Shown here: piece after piece, positions 53,108-61,515 of the stretch
Layout of the letters: every line of letters starts with the position of its first letter
How positions within the stretch are numbered: position 1 is the stretch's first letter
Assembly (NCBI RefSeq): GCF_001605885.1
Contig: NZ_LRPE01000023.1
Span: 1 to 64,000 of the forward strand
Source of the DNA: Acinetobacter lactucae
GTDB taxonomy: Bacteria; Pseudomonadota; Gammaproteobacteria; Pseudomonadales; Moraxellaceae
Direction of reading: 5' to 3'
Length of the DNA stretch: 64,000 nucleotides
Notes under the pieces: model-generated
The model's database searches: none
What the model was told of the DNA's origin: nothing
Seen by the model: only the letters and a program-made list of their open reading frames with translations
Position numbers and translations under genes: made by a program

Positions 53108-53950
53108 ATGACACAACAACTTTCAAAACACCGCCACATCTCTTTTACTGCCCACTATACGGGTTATATCTGGTATCAAATGGGGATTTCTCATGAAGCA
53201 CTTGCCACAACCAAAGGTAAATCACTGGCATATTTAGTTCACCCGATAGAATCATGGGCTGAGAAATATGTCGGTGGTAGCATGCGCACTACGCTCAAAC
53301 AACGCCACACCATGCTTGATCACCATTTAGAACAACTCATTCAAGAAAATCCTAATTTACAAGTTTTAGAAATAGCATGTGGGTTATCGCCACGTGGTTG
53401 GTGGTTTAGACAGCATTACCCTGCAATTACCTATCGGGAGCTTGATTTACCCGATATGGCACAAACCAAACAAAATGCGTTACAGCAAATTGAAAAAAAT
53501 GCACCTGAAGTTTTATCAGTTGATTTATTTACAGAAGCTTTTGCACAAGCATTTGAAGTATTTGACCCGAACCGCCCGCTGGTTGTAATCAGTGAAGGCT
53601 TGATTAACTATTTTGATAAAGATTTATTAAAACAATTGATCCAATCGATTGCCCACTATGGCACCTCTTTTAAGAAGTTTCACTATTTAACAGACTTATA
53701 TCCTGAACCAGTTAAAAACAAGCTTGCCAGTATTATCTGGAACAGTAGTAAATTACTTAAACTCATGTCTCGAAGCTCGTTTAGTTTTCATTTCAAAAGT
53801 CCACAAGAAGTTAAAGACTTTTTTAAAGATACAGAGTTTGAGCAGGTTACTATTGAACAACCTCAAATATTTTTTGGGCAAGCGTCTCAAGATATGAGTG
53901 AAGAGCATTTAGGTGATTTAGTCTGGACTATTCACGCACAAATAAAATAA
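53108..53950 (+). CDS. Class I SAM-dependent methyltransferase (leucine carboxyl methyltransferase-like)
   Basis: A 280-residue protein with the SAM-binding motif LEIACGLSPRGWWF and YRELDLPDM downstream, as in the PF04072/LCM-like group. Its substrate is unknown. ATG 53108 follows AGGACG; the frame could open at TTG 53063, but that lacks a ribosome site. It is an isolated gene after nagZ. Confidence 0.82.
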   Translation: MTQQLSKHRHISFTAHYTGYIWYQMGISHEALATTKGKSLAYLVHPIESWAEKYVGGSMRTTLKQRHTMLDHHLEQLIQENPNLQVLEIACGLSPRGWWFRQHYPAITYRELDLPDMAQTKQNALQQIEKNAPEVLSVDLFTEAFAQAFEVFDPNRPLVVISEGLINYFDKDLLKQLIQSIAHYGTSFKKFHYLTDLYPEPVKNKLASIIWNSSKLLKLMSRSSFSFHFKSPQEVKDFFKDTEFEQVTIEQPQIFFGQASQDMSEEHLGDLVWTIHAQIK

Positions 53951-53962
53951 TAAATATAAAAA

Positions 53963-53991
53963 ATGGAAGCTCGACGTAAACGAGCTTCCAT
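53963..53991 (-). terminator. Terminator of the hydrolase-PilZ gene
   Basis: 11-bp stem ATGGAAGCTCG with a 7-nt loop. The minus-strand side is followed by a T-rich run, so it fits the hydrolase gene; the plus-strand side lacks such a run. Confidence 0.85.
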
Positions 53992-54006
53992 CTATAACTA
54001 TCATGA

Positions 54007-55320
54007 TTAAACTGCTTGTTTTTGACGAGCAATAAAACGGCTTAGGCGATCAGCAAGTTCAAAACTACCATGTTTAAATAAAGCTCGAATACCCTGCTCT
54101 GTACTTTCAAAAATTAAGCACTCAATTGCAAAACTACCCTCTTCATCTTCTAAATGCAGTGCCAAATCGCGTGGATGGTCATTCACAAAATCAAGCTGCG
54201 AAACATCATCCATTTTTAAATACATACCGAAGAAAGTAACATCAACAATTTTTACAGGCACCTCTACATCAGACTCTCGATGAGTCAGTTGAGTGTTCGG
54301 TTGCAAAACTGGAACTCGCTCTTCGCCACGGCGCTCCATCTTTTGCATTTGTTCACGTCTCATTGGAATAATACCATCCAGATTTTGGATAGATTCACCT
54401 TTCAAAAATGAAGTGAACAAACTCATGGTTTCTTTACGGCGCTGTAATTGAGGTACATGATCTGCATTTGCAATAAGTGCAAATTCCATATCAGGACATT
54501 GCAAAGCGAAATTGGCATTTTCATGAGGCAGAGTAAAACTATCGTACTGCCCGGCTGCAACCAACGTTTTGCATTCTGGAATAGGTACATCCGTTAAACG
54601 CAAAAGACGATTACAGTTAATTTCATAACGTTCTCGCTCAGTACCCGTAAACTCAGCCATTTGCCTAAAAAATAATTTTTTGGCCGTAGGTGACATACGG
54701 GTTTTATCCAATTTTGCATGATTAACTAAATACAAAATTACAGCTTGCCCAAACTCTTCCATACGGTTTTCTTGCATGAGTTTAAGTGACTCTTCCAAAA
54801 TCATTCGCCAACTTTTTCGAGTCTTTTGCATAACCCCCATTAAGATCATACGATCCATCAGGTCAGGACGGTGATAAGCAAAACAAGAGGCAATGACTGA
54901 GCCCAACGACATTCCCATTACAGAAACTTTTTGTATTCCAACGATATCCAACCAACGTCCTAACATTTCAGATAAATCAGGAAGTTCTAAAGTACCGGCA
55001 GATACTCCTGTGTCGCGATTGGTAATTTGCTGATTTGCACCCATCGAAGGTAAATCAATTAAAATAACCGGACCACTTTCAAACAATTGTTCAACACAAT
55101 ATTTATAAGAATTAAAATTTTGGAAAGCGCCGCCTACAATCACAATTGGCGTATTGTGAATTGTTTTTGGGTCGGCAATTGCCATATATTCGATTTTCCA
55201 GCCGTCGATCCATGTTGTACGCGCTGGTTGTTTAAAACTATCTCTATGGTAGATATCGAAAAAGCCAAAACCGGCATAAGCTTGGTTAATCTCCGAATCC
55301 ATTTGAATAATGGAATTCAT
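54007..55320 (-). CDS. Alpha/beta hydrolase with C-terminal PilZ-like domain
   Basis: A 437-residue protein. Residues about 45-320 form an alpha/beta hydrolase with the nucleophile elbow GMSLGS (Ser138), an Asp near 254 and a His in NADHVPQ (about 288-294). Residues 328-437 form a separate domain with RRGEER (330-335) and DVTFFG (360-365), close to the PilZ signature RxxxR...DxSxxG, with Thr for Ser. It starts at ATG after GGAGGAAG. A c-di-GMP-responsive lipase or esterase is possible. The hydrolase part is certain; the PilZ assignment is by motif only. Confidence 0.82.
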   Translation of the reverse strand: MNSIIQMDSEINQAYAGFGFFDIYHRDSFKQPARTTWIDGWKIEYMAIADPKTIHNTPIVIVGGAFQNFNSYKYCVEQLFESGPVILIDLPSMGANQQITNRDTGVSAGTLELPDLSEMLGRWLDIVGIQKVSVMGMSLGSVIASCFAYHRPDLMDRMILMGVMQKTRKSWRMILEESLKLMQENRMEEFGQAVILYLVNHAKLDKTRMSPTAKKLFFRQMAEFTGTERERYEINCNRLLRLTDVPIPECKTLVAAGQYDSFTLPHENANFALQCPDMEFALIANADHVPQLQRRKETMSLFTSFLKGESIQNLDGIIPMRREQMQKMERRGEERVPVLQPNTQLTHRESDVEVPVKIVDVTFFGMYLKMDDVSQLDFVNDHPRDLALHLEDEEGSFAIECLIFESTEQGIRALFKHGSFELADRLSRFIARQKQAV

Positions 55321-55619
55321 ATCCTTGCTTCCTCCTTGCTGTAATTTTTTTATGCTGCAAGAGTTCCTTCTTGAACACGTAATCTTTTATGCACAAATCT
55401 TTAAAATTTGTATTAGTTTGTATTGCACAATAACATTCTAAACAATTGTCTGAAATATACGCAATCGCTGAAATGACCGCTCATCTTGTTTAAGTCGCTA
55501 ATAGTTTGCAAAATATTTAAATGTTTTTTTATGGTGGTCACATTTTTGAAAAAAAGCCATTCATTGTTCCGCATTTGACTGCTACTATCGTAGTCATTGG
55601 TAAATGATTAAAAAATGCT
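55321..55619. other. Divergent intergenic region between the hydrolase and proA
   Basis: About 300 AT-rich bases with divergent promoters expected. I see no hairpin, RNA gene or open reading frame that stands out. Confidence 0.5.
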
Positions 55620-56885
55620 ATGCAAGATTCAATTGAACAATATATGCAAAAAGTTGGGCAACAAGCACGCGAGGCTTCTCGTGTCCTCACAAGTGCTTCT
55701 ACCTCACTAAAAAATCATGCTCTCTCTGCTATTTATACTGCTTTAGAAAATAATCAGGCAGCTATTTTGGCAGCGAATCAAATCGACATGGATAAAGGTC
55801 GTAGCAACCAGCTCGACAGCGCCTTGCTTGATCGTCTTGAACTTACACCTGCACGCATTAAAGGCATGTTGCAAGGCTTAAAAGACGTGATTGCACTTGT
55901 CGATCCTATTGGGGAAATTACTGATCTTGCATATCGCCCCACAGGCATTCAAATTGGAAAAATGCGTGTACCTTTAGGTGTTGTTGGGATGATTTACGAA
56001 TCACGTCCAAACGTAACACTTGAAGCTGCATCTTTAGCGATTAAATCAGGCAATGCCATTATTTTACGTGGTGGTTCAGAAGCACTCGAGTCGAACAAAG
56101 CAATTGCAGAAGCAATTAAGCATGGCTTAAAAGTAGCAGGCTTACCTGAACACTCAGTACAAGTCATCGAAACCACTGACCGTGCAGCTGTTGGTCACCT
56201 TATTACCATGGCGGAATATGTAGATGTCATTGTTCCACGTGGTGGCAAAAGCTTAATTGAGCGTGTAACCAACGAAGCTCGTATTCCGGTCATTAAACAT
56301 CTTGATGGTAACTGTCATGTGTTTGTAGAAGCTCAAGCAGACTTGCAAAAAGCATTACCAATTACATTGAATGCCAAAACACATCGTTACGGTGTTTGTA
56401 ATGCGATGGAAACACTGCTTGTTGATGAAAAAATTGCAGACGTTTTCTTACCGCACATTGCTGAACTGTATGCTGAAAAACAAGTTGAGTTACGTGGTTG
56501 TCCAGAAACACGCCGCATTTTGGGTGCCTCTGTAAAACCTGCGACAGAAGAAGATTGGTATACCGAATATTTAGGGCCAATTCTTGCTGTTAAAGTGGTT
56601 AGCGGTATTGATGAAGCAATTGACCATATCAACAAATATGGTTCACATCATACCGATGCAATTGTGACTGAGAACTATACTTTGGCTCGTCAGTTCTTAG
56701 CTCGCGTAGATTCAAGCTCTGTCGTGATTAATGCATCAACTCGTTTTGCTGACGGTTTTGAATATGGCTTAGGCGCTGAAATTGGTATCTCCACCGATAA
56801 AATTCATGCCCGTGGTCCTGTTGGCTTAGAAGGCTTAACTTCTCAAAAATGGATTGTGTTAGGTGACGGTCAAATTCGCCAGTAA
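55620..56885 (+). CDS. proA: Gamma-glutamyl phosphate reductase
   Basis: Second enzyme of proline synthesis, reducing glutamyl-5-phosphate to the semialdehyde with NADPH. The 421 residues show the family segments [34 protein letters not shown], given by its ends, and the catalytic Cys in [12 protein letters not shown] (about 260). proB is not adjacent, which is common in this group. The ribosome site is weak. Confidence 0.97.
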   Translation: MQDSIEQYMQKVGQQAREASRVLTSASTSLKNHALSAIYTALENNQAAILAANQIDMDKGRSNQLDSALLDRLELTPARIKGMLQGLKDVIALVDPIGEITDLAYRPTGIQIGKMRVPLGVVGMIYESRPNVTLEAASLAIKSGNAIILRGGSEALESNKAIAEAIKHGLKVAGLPEHSVQVIETTDRAAVGHLITMAEYVDVIVPRGGKSLIERVTNEARIPVIKHLDGNCHVFVEAQADLQKALPITLNAKTHRYGVCNAMETLLVDEKIADVFLPHIAELYAEKQVELRGCPETRRILGASVKPATEEDWYTEYLGPILAVKVVSGIDEAIDHINKYGSHHTDAIVTENYTLARQFLARVDSSSVVINASTRFADGFEYGLGAEIGISTDKIHARGPVGLEGLTSQKWIVLGDGQIRQ

Positions 56886-56900
56886 TCAATTTAATATTAA

Positions 56901-56932
56901 AAAAAACGCCTGATTAATTTCAGGCGTTTTTT
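56901..56932 (+). terminator. Terminator of proA
   Basis: AAAAAACGCCTG stem with an 8-nt loop and its complement ending in six T, just after the proA stop. Confidence 0.92.
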
Positions 56933-56956
56933 ATTACTCAAGTTATGAGTCACTAT

Positions 56957-56982
56957 AAAAAACCAGCCCGAAGGCTGGCTTT
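56957..56982 (-). terminator. Terminator of the gluconate operon (after gapN)
   Basis: CCAGCC stem with a stable UUCG tetraloop (minus strand) and a following run of six T. Together with the proA terminator it separates the convergent units. Confidence 0.92.
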
Positions 56983-56997
56983 TCATTCGTATATTTA

Positions 56998-58626
56998 TTA
57001 AAAAATAAAGTCGGTATTCACAAATTTAGAATAGTGCTCAGACACCATAGAAGCCAACATGCCTTTGCTATCATCTGTCTGTTTAGCAGCAATCATTGAA
57101 CGGATCGAGAATGCACGAAGCGCATCATGCACAGACAATGTACCTTCCGCAGAATCTTTACGACCACCGAACGGGAATACATCAGGGCCACGCTGACATT
57201 GACAATTGATGTTTACACGACAAACCTGATGAACTAGCGGATCAACCAAGTGGCCAATTTGCTCAGGGTCGCTACCAAAAATACTCACCTGCTGACCATG
57301 ATCAGAAGTAGTGACATATTCCAGCACAGTTTCAATGTCATCATAAACACAGACTGGTATCACTGGACCAAACTGTTCTTCGCGATATAGTCTCATCCCC
57401 TCCGTCACTGGATAAACTACAGCTGGATAAAACATCGTTTTACAGAATTCACCACCCTCAGGATTAACCACTTTTGCGCCTTTAGCCACAGCATCTTCAA
57501 TGACTTCAGTCATGTAGGCTGTACGGTGCATACCTGGCAACGGAGTAATAAACACACCTTTTTCCCAAGGCATACCCACTTTCAGTTTGGCCAGTTCAGC
57601 CGTTAAGCGCTTAACAAATTCATCGGCTATCGAGCGATGTACCATCAGCATTTTGAGCGCAGTACAACGCTGACCATTAAACGACAACGCACCTAGTAGA
57701 CACTCTTTCACTGTTAGATCCAAGTCGGCATCCGGCAGAATAATGGCTGCATTCTTCGCATCCAGCCCCAAAATCGCACGTAAACGATGAGATTTAGGAT
57801 GCTGTTTTTTCAAGTGATCAGCCACTTTACTAGAACCAATCAGTGCCAATACATTAATTTGCCCAGATGCTAGTAGGTGCGGTACTACCAGAGAGCCTGG
57901 CGCATAAATAGTATTGATCACACCTTTTGGAAATGATTCACGGAATGCTTCAAGCAATGGTTCAAACAATAAGGTACCAAATTGAGGTGGTTTGAAGATG
58001 ATCGTGTTCCCCATCAACATAGCTGGAATCAGAGTTGCAAAGGTTTCGTTCAGCGGATAGTTATATGGCCCCATACACAATACTACGCCCAACGGGGTAC
58101 GACGGATTTGACCAATAGTACCTTCAGCAATCACAAAGCGGGAGTTGGCATTATCTAGATCTTTTAGAGCATCAATAGTTTGACGCATATAGGTGACAGT
58201 GCGATCAAACTCTTTCTCAGAGTCAGCCAAACTCTTGCCAATTTCCCACATGATCAGTTTAACAATCAGGTCTCGCTGCTCCACCATACGCTGAATGAAA
58301 TTTTGCATACAGCCAATGCGTTCAGCAACTTTCATCATTGGCCATTCACCACGACCATTATTGTAAGCCCGTACCGCCGCATCTAGTGCTTCGTCGCTTT
58401 CTTTCTCACCCATGACTGGATAACTGCCAAGCTCAACTTGCTGCAAGCTACCATCAGACTGCTGAATCCAGATTGGAGACAATGTTTTCTTAGTTGGACC
58501 AGCCCATAACTTCAACTCACCGTCCACTAGTGAGACACGCTGATGAATCTGGAATGGCAGACGGACGTTCTCAGGAATACTGTCCACTATAGGAAATTTC
58601 TGCTGCAAATTATTTGAATGACTCAT
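56998..58626 (-). CDS. NADP-dependent glyceraldehyde-3-phosphate dehydrogenase-like aldehyde dehydrogenase
   Basis: A 542-residue aldehyde dehydrogenase of the GapN (ALDH11-like) type, expected to oxidise glyceraldehyde-3-phosphate directly to 3-phosphoglycerate with NADP. The nucleophile Cys321 is in FNGQRCTALK, and GPYNYPLNE supplies the oxyanion Asn. The usual LELGGK block with the general base Glu reads LGLDAK here (286-291). ATG 58626 follows GGAG at nine bases. It is the last gene of edd-eda-gntT-gntK, where it would use the aldolase product. Substrate is inferred from family and context. Confidence 0.85.
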   Translation of the reverse strand: MSHSNNLQQKFPIVDSIPENVRLPFQIHQRVSLVDGELKLWAGPTKKTLSPIWIQQSDGSLQQVELGSYPVMGEKESDEALDAAVRAYNNGRGEWPMMKVAERIGCMQNFIQRMVEQRDLIVKLIMWEIGKSLADSEKEFDRTVTYMRQTIDALKDLDNANSRFVIAEGTIGQIRRTPLGVVLCMGPYNYPLNETFATLIPAMLMGNTIIFKPPQFGTLLFEPLLEAFRESFPKGVINTIYAPGSLVVPHLLASGQINVLALIGSSKVADHLKKQHPKSHRLRAILGLDAKNAAIILPDADLDLTVKECLLGALSFNGQRCTALKMLMVHRSIADEFVKRLTAELAKLKVGMPWEKGVFITPLPGMHRTAYMTEVIEDAVAKGAKVVNPEGGEFCKTMFYPAVVYPVTEGMRLYREEQFGPVIPVCVYDDIETVLEYVTTSDHGQQVSIFGSDPEQIGHLVDPLVHQVCRVNINCQCQRGPDVFPFGGRKDSAEGTLSVHDALRAFSIRSMIAAKQTDDSKGMLASMVSEHYSKFVNTDFIF

Positions 58627-58704
58627 TCTTCTTATCTCCAATTATTTATATATTTATGCATTTATATATTCGAGACTAGACCACTATGATCAGTCCTGTT
58701 TCCT

Positions 58705-58734
58705 GTGAATACCAGTACTATTACCGGTATTCAC
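58705..58734 (-). repeat. Perfect 9-bp inverted repeat in the gntK-gapN gap
   Basis: GTGAATACC and GGTATTCAC separated by 12 bases, in the 165-base gap between gntK and the gapN-like gene. No T run follows on the minus strand, so it is not a standard terminator. It could be an mRNA processing or stability hairpin, or an operator. Confidence 0.6.
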
Positions 58735-58791
58735 TTTGCTTAAACCGCAGGCCACAAGCCTTCAAGATATTTGTAATATTTTTAAATAAGG

Positions 58792-59304
58792 TTAACCACG
58801 ACATACACTGTCAGTTATCCCCAGTTTCTGCATAACCTGCACAACTATTTGTTCAGGTGTTAATGCAATATCAATCGTTATTGCCTCATGGGCATCAGGT
58901 TCTTCTAAAGTATCAAGTTGAGTCTGTAATAATGAAGGGTCGAAAAAATGGCCTGCCCGCTCAGCAAGACGTTGCTGTAACAGCTCATATGAACCTTTCA
59001 AATAGACAAACTGCACATTTTGGTCAGAGCCACGTAAAATATCGCGATAGACTCGCTTTAGGGAAGAGCAAGTAAATACCGCAGTTTCACCTGCTTGTTG
59101 TTTCTCTTCAATGACCTTACGAATAGCTTGCAACCAAGGCATGCGATCCTCATCAGTTAAAGGAATACCTTGACTCATCTTGCTTTTATTTGCAGCCGAA
59201 TGCAGTGTATCGCCATCGAGAAATTCACAAGCTAGCTGCTCTGATAGCAACTCGCCAATTAGTGTTTTGCCTGTTCCACAGACACCCATTGCAATCACGA
59301 TCAT
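58792..59304 (-). CDS. gntK: Gluconokinase
   Basis: Phosphorylates gluconate to 6-phosphogluconate. The 170 residues hold the P-loop GVCGTGKTL (about 7-15), the DGDTLHSAANKSKM segment and the CSSLKRVYRDILR segment typical of the GntK family. It starts at ATG after GAGGT and follows the permease by 17 bases. Confidence 0.96.
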   Translation of the reverse strand: MIVIAMGVCGTGKTLIGELLSEQLACEFLDGDTLHSAANKSKMSQGIPLTDEDRMPWLQAIRKVIEEKQQAGETAVFTCSSLKRVYRDILRGSDQNVQFVYLKGSYELLQQRLAERAGHFFDPSLLQTQLDTLEEPDAHEAITIDIALTPEQIVVQVMQKLGITDSVCRG

Positions 59305-59321
59305 GGATTACTTACCTCTAA

Positions 59322-60680
59322 TTATAAAATAGTGCTAAGAAGTAGCGTGAAAGTTAAACCCAACACCGAAATAATCGTTTCCAATACCGACCAAGTTTTG
59401 AGTGTCTGCCCGACTGTCATACCAAAATATTCTTTGATTAACCAAAATCCTGCGTCATTTACATGGGAGAAAATCAATGAACCCGAACCTGTAGCAAGTA
59501 CTAAAAGTTCTGGTCTAACGACAACACCAGCCGTAGCTGCAATTGGCGCAACAATACTACAAGCTGTAGCCATCGCAACCGTTGCCGAACCTGTTGCTAA
59601 ACGAATCAGTGCGGCTACCAACCAACCTAACAATAACGGTGATAAGTTTGCCTTCAATGCTGTAGAGACGATCTCATTAGAAATACCGCTATCACGCAAA
59701 ATACCTCCAAAACCACCACCTGCACCTACAATCAACATGATTCCGGCAATTGAAGCTAAACACCCGCCACAAAATTTCTCAATTTGTTCACGGTTAAAGC
59801 CCTGCATCGTACCGAAAGTGATAAAGCTGACTAATACAGCAATCAACAATGCAATATCAGAGGTACCAATGAAACGTAGCAAATCGTTTGCAAAAGTCTG
59901 TGGTGCAAAGAAAAGATCTGCCCAACTTCCGATCAACATCAACACTACCGGCAGCATGATCGTAAATAAGGTGATACCAAAGCTTGGTAACTCACGGGTG
60001 CTAGTCGTATCTGCTTCAATAAATTGCTTTGCTAACGGGTTATTTTCAGGCAATTTGACATATTTATTGATCCAGAGCGCATACAATGGCCCTGCAACAA
60101 TTGCCGTTGGTACACCAACCAACAAACTGTAGGCAATTGTTTTACCAATATCAGCATGATAAGCCTGCACAGCTAACAATGCCGCTGGATGCGGTGGAAT
60201 TAAGCCATGTACAACCGACAAACCTGCAACCATCGGCAAGCCCACAACCAGCAGGGATTTTCCTGTTCGTTTAGCAATGTTAAATGCAATTGGAATGAGT
60301 AGGACGAAACCGACTTCAAAAAATACGGGAAGACCAACAATAAGGGCAATAAACATCATGGCCCAGTGAATGTTTTTCTCACCAAACCATTTAATTAAGG
60401 TAATTGCTATTCGTTCAGCGCCACCCGACTCAGCCATCATTTTGCCGAGCATCGTTCCTAGCGCGATTACAATGGCAAGGTGGCCTAGGGTTTTACCAGT
60501 ACCAGCTTCATATGACTTAACAATATCGCCCATTGGCATGCCAACAGCTAAAGCTAAACCGAGTGAAACAATAATAAGAACTAGAAATGGATAAATTCTA
60601 AACTTCGCGATCATGACCACTAAAGCAATAATCGCGATTACAGTGTAGATCAGTAACATGCCACCCTGAACCGTCTCCAT
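59322..60680 (-). CDS. gntT: Gluconate permease (GntP family)
   Basis: A 452-residue proton-coupled gluconate importer with about 12-14 helices and the GntP family signature HGLIPPHPAALLAV near the middle. ATG 60680 follows AAGGAG at eight bases; the frame opens 12 codons earlier across an inverted repeat (60706-60724), which makes that start unlikely. It lies between eda and gntK. Confidence 0.94.
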   Translation of the reverse strand: METVQGGMLLIYTVIAIIALVVMIAKFRIYPFLVLIIVSLGLALAVGMPMGDIVKSYEAGTGKTLGHLAIVIALGTMLGKMMAESGGAERIAITLIKWFGEKNIHWAMMFIALIVGLPVFFEVGFVLLIPIAFNIAKRTGKSLLVVGLPMVAGLSVVHGLIPPHPAALLAVQAYHADIGKTIAYSLLVGVPTAIVAGPLYALWINKYVKLPENNPLAKQFIEADTTSTRELPSFGITLFTIMLPVVLMLIGSWADLFFAPQTFANDLLRFIGTSDIALLIAVLVSFITFGTMQGFNREQIEKFCGGCLASIAGIMLIVGAGGGFGGILRDSGISNEIVSTALKANLSPLLLGWLVAALIRLATGSATVAMATACSIVAPIAATAGVVVRPELLVLATGSGSLIFSHVNDAGFWLIKEYFGMTVGQTLKTWSVLETIISVLGLTFTLLLSTIL

Positions 60681-60705
60681 GGGACACTTCTCCTTGGAAT
60701 AATTA

Positions 60706-60724
60706 TTTAGGCACATTGCCTAAA
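60706..60724. promoter_or_regulatory. Perfect inverted repeat upstream of gntT
   Basis: TTTAGGCA, a 3-base spacer and TGCCTAAA, 26 bases before the gntT start. It shares the TGCCTA half-site with a palindrome upstream of edd (63510-63519). It could be a repressor operator or an RNA hairpin close to the ribosome site. Confidence 0.55.
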
Positions 60725-60782
60725 CAAAGGTCTTCAACCACAGTAATTCCTACTGTTAAGACACTAAATTTTTATATTTAGG

Positions 60783-60806
60783 TGTGACCAGCACAAACTG
60801 GTCACA
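60783..60806 (-). repeat. Perfect 9-bp inverted repeat in the eda-gntT gap
   Basis: TGTGACCAG and CTGGTCACA with a 6-base loop, 60 bases past the eda stop. The sequence following on the minus strand lacks a T run, so it may be an mRNA-stabilising or partial-termination hairpin. Confidence 0.6.
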
Positions 60807-60865
60807 TCAATACAGCCTTTAAAGCACATAGAATGCACTTCATTTCTTATAAATATCGACTACAT

Positions 60866-61495
60866 TTACAACGCTCTCAACTGACTCGCAATTTGCGCTA
60901 AGCGAGTAATTTCAGCCCAATCTTGTGCAACTACAGTAGCTTTAGGTGTTAACCATGAACCACCCACACAAACTACGTTTGGTTGCTTTAAGAAATCCGG
61001 TGCTGACTCTGCCGTAATTCCCCCTGTAGGGCAAAAACGCAAGTTTGGAAATGGACCATAAAATGCTTTTAGCATCTCAACGCCACCAGCCTGTTGAGCT
61101 GGAAAGAACTTCACAATGTCATAACCCAACTCAATCGCTTGAATCAGATCACTTGGTGTCATCACACCCGGCAATAAAGGTAAACCAGCGTCTTGTGCAG
61201 CCAAATGCAGATCTTTAGTCAGACCGGGAGACACGCCAAATTGAGCACCTGCTTTTTTGGCTCGCGCACAATGTTCTGGCTTGGTAATCGTACCTACACC
61301 TACCACAATGTCATCTGCCAACTGGCTTGCACGCTCAATAGCGGCAAGACCAGCAGCGGTACGCAATGTAATTTCAAGGACTTTTACACCACCTGCATGC
61401 AACGCACGTGATACATCTTCACCTTGCCCGGCAGAATCAAATGCCAATACGGGAATAACTGGACCTAATTTGACGATATCTTCAATTTTAATCAT
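60866..61495 (-). CDS. eda: KDPG/KHG aldolase
   Basis: Cleaves 2-keto-3-deoxy-6-phosphogluconate into pyruvate and glyceraldehyde-3-phosphate. The 209 residues include the Schiff-base Lys in DIVKFFPAQQAGG (about 133-145), the catalytic Glu in KVLEITLRT and the phosphate-binding FCPTGGI loop. It follows edd by 20 bases. Confidence 0.97.
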   Translation of the reverse strand: MIKIEDIVKLGPVIPVLAFDSAGQGEDVSRALHAGGVKVLEITLRTAAGLAAIERASQLADDIVVGVGTITKPEHCARAKKAGAQFGVSPGLTKDLHLAAQDAGLPLLPGVMTPSDLIQAIELGYDIVKFFPAQQAGGVEMLKAFYGPFPNLRFCPTGGITAESAPDFLKQPNVVCVGGSWLTPKATVVAQDWAEITRLAQIASQLRAL

Positions 61496-61515
61496 TATTT
61501 TTCAGTTCCTTTGAT

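Noticed and set aside
59332..60132. 266-codon open frame on the plus strand
   Set aside because: It lies fully antisense to the gluconate permease, has no ribosome site and a composition expected from the complement of membrane-protein codons.
60783..60806. Possible CRP-type site (TGTGA...TCACA)
   Set aside because: The half-sites are 14 bases apart where CRP needs 6; it is better read as an RNA hairpin.
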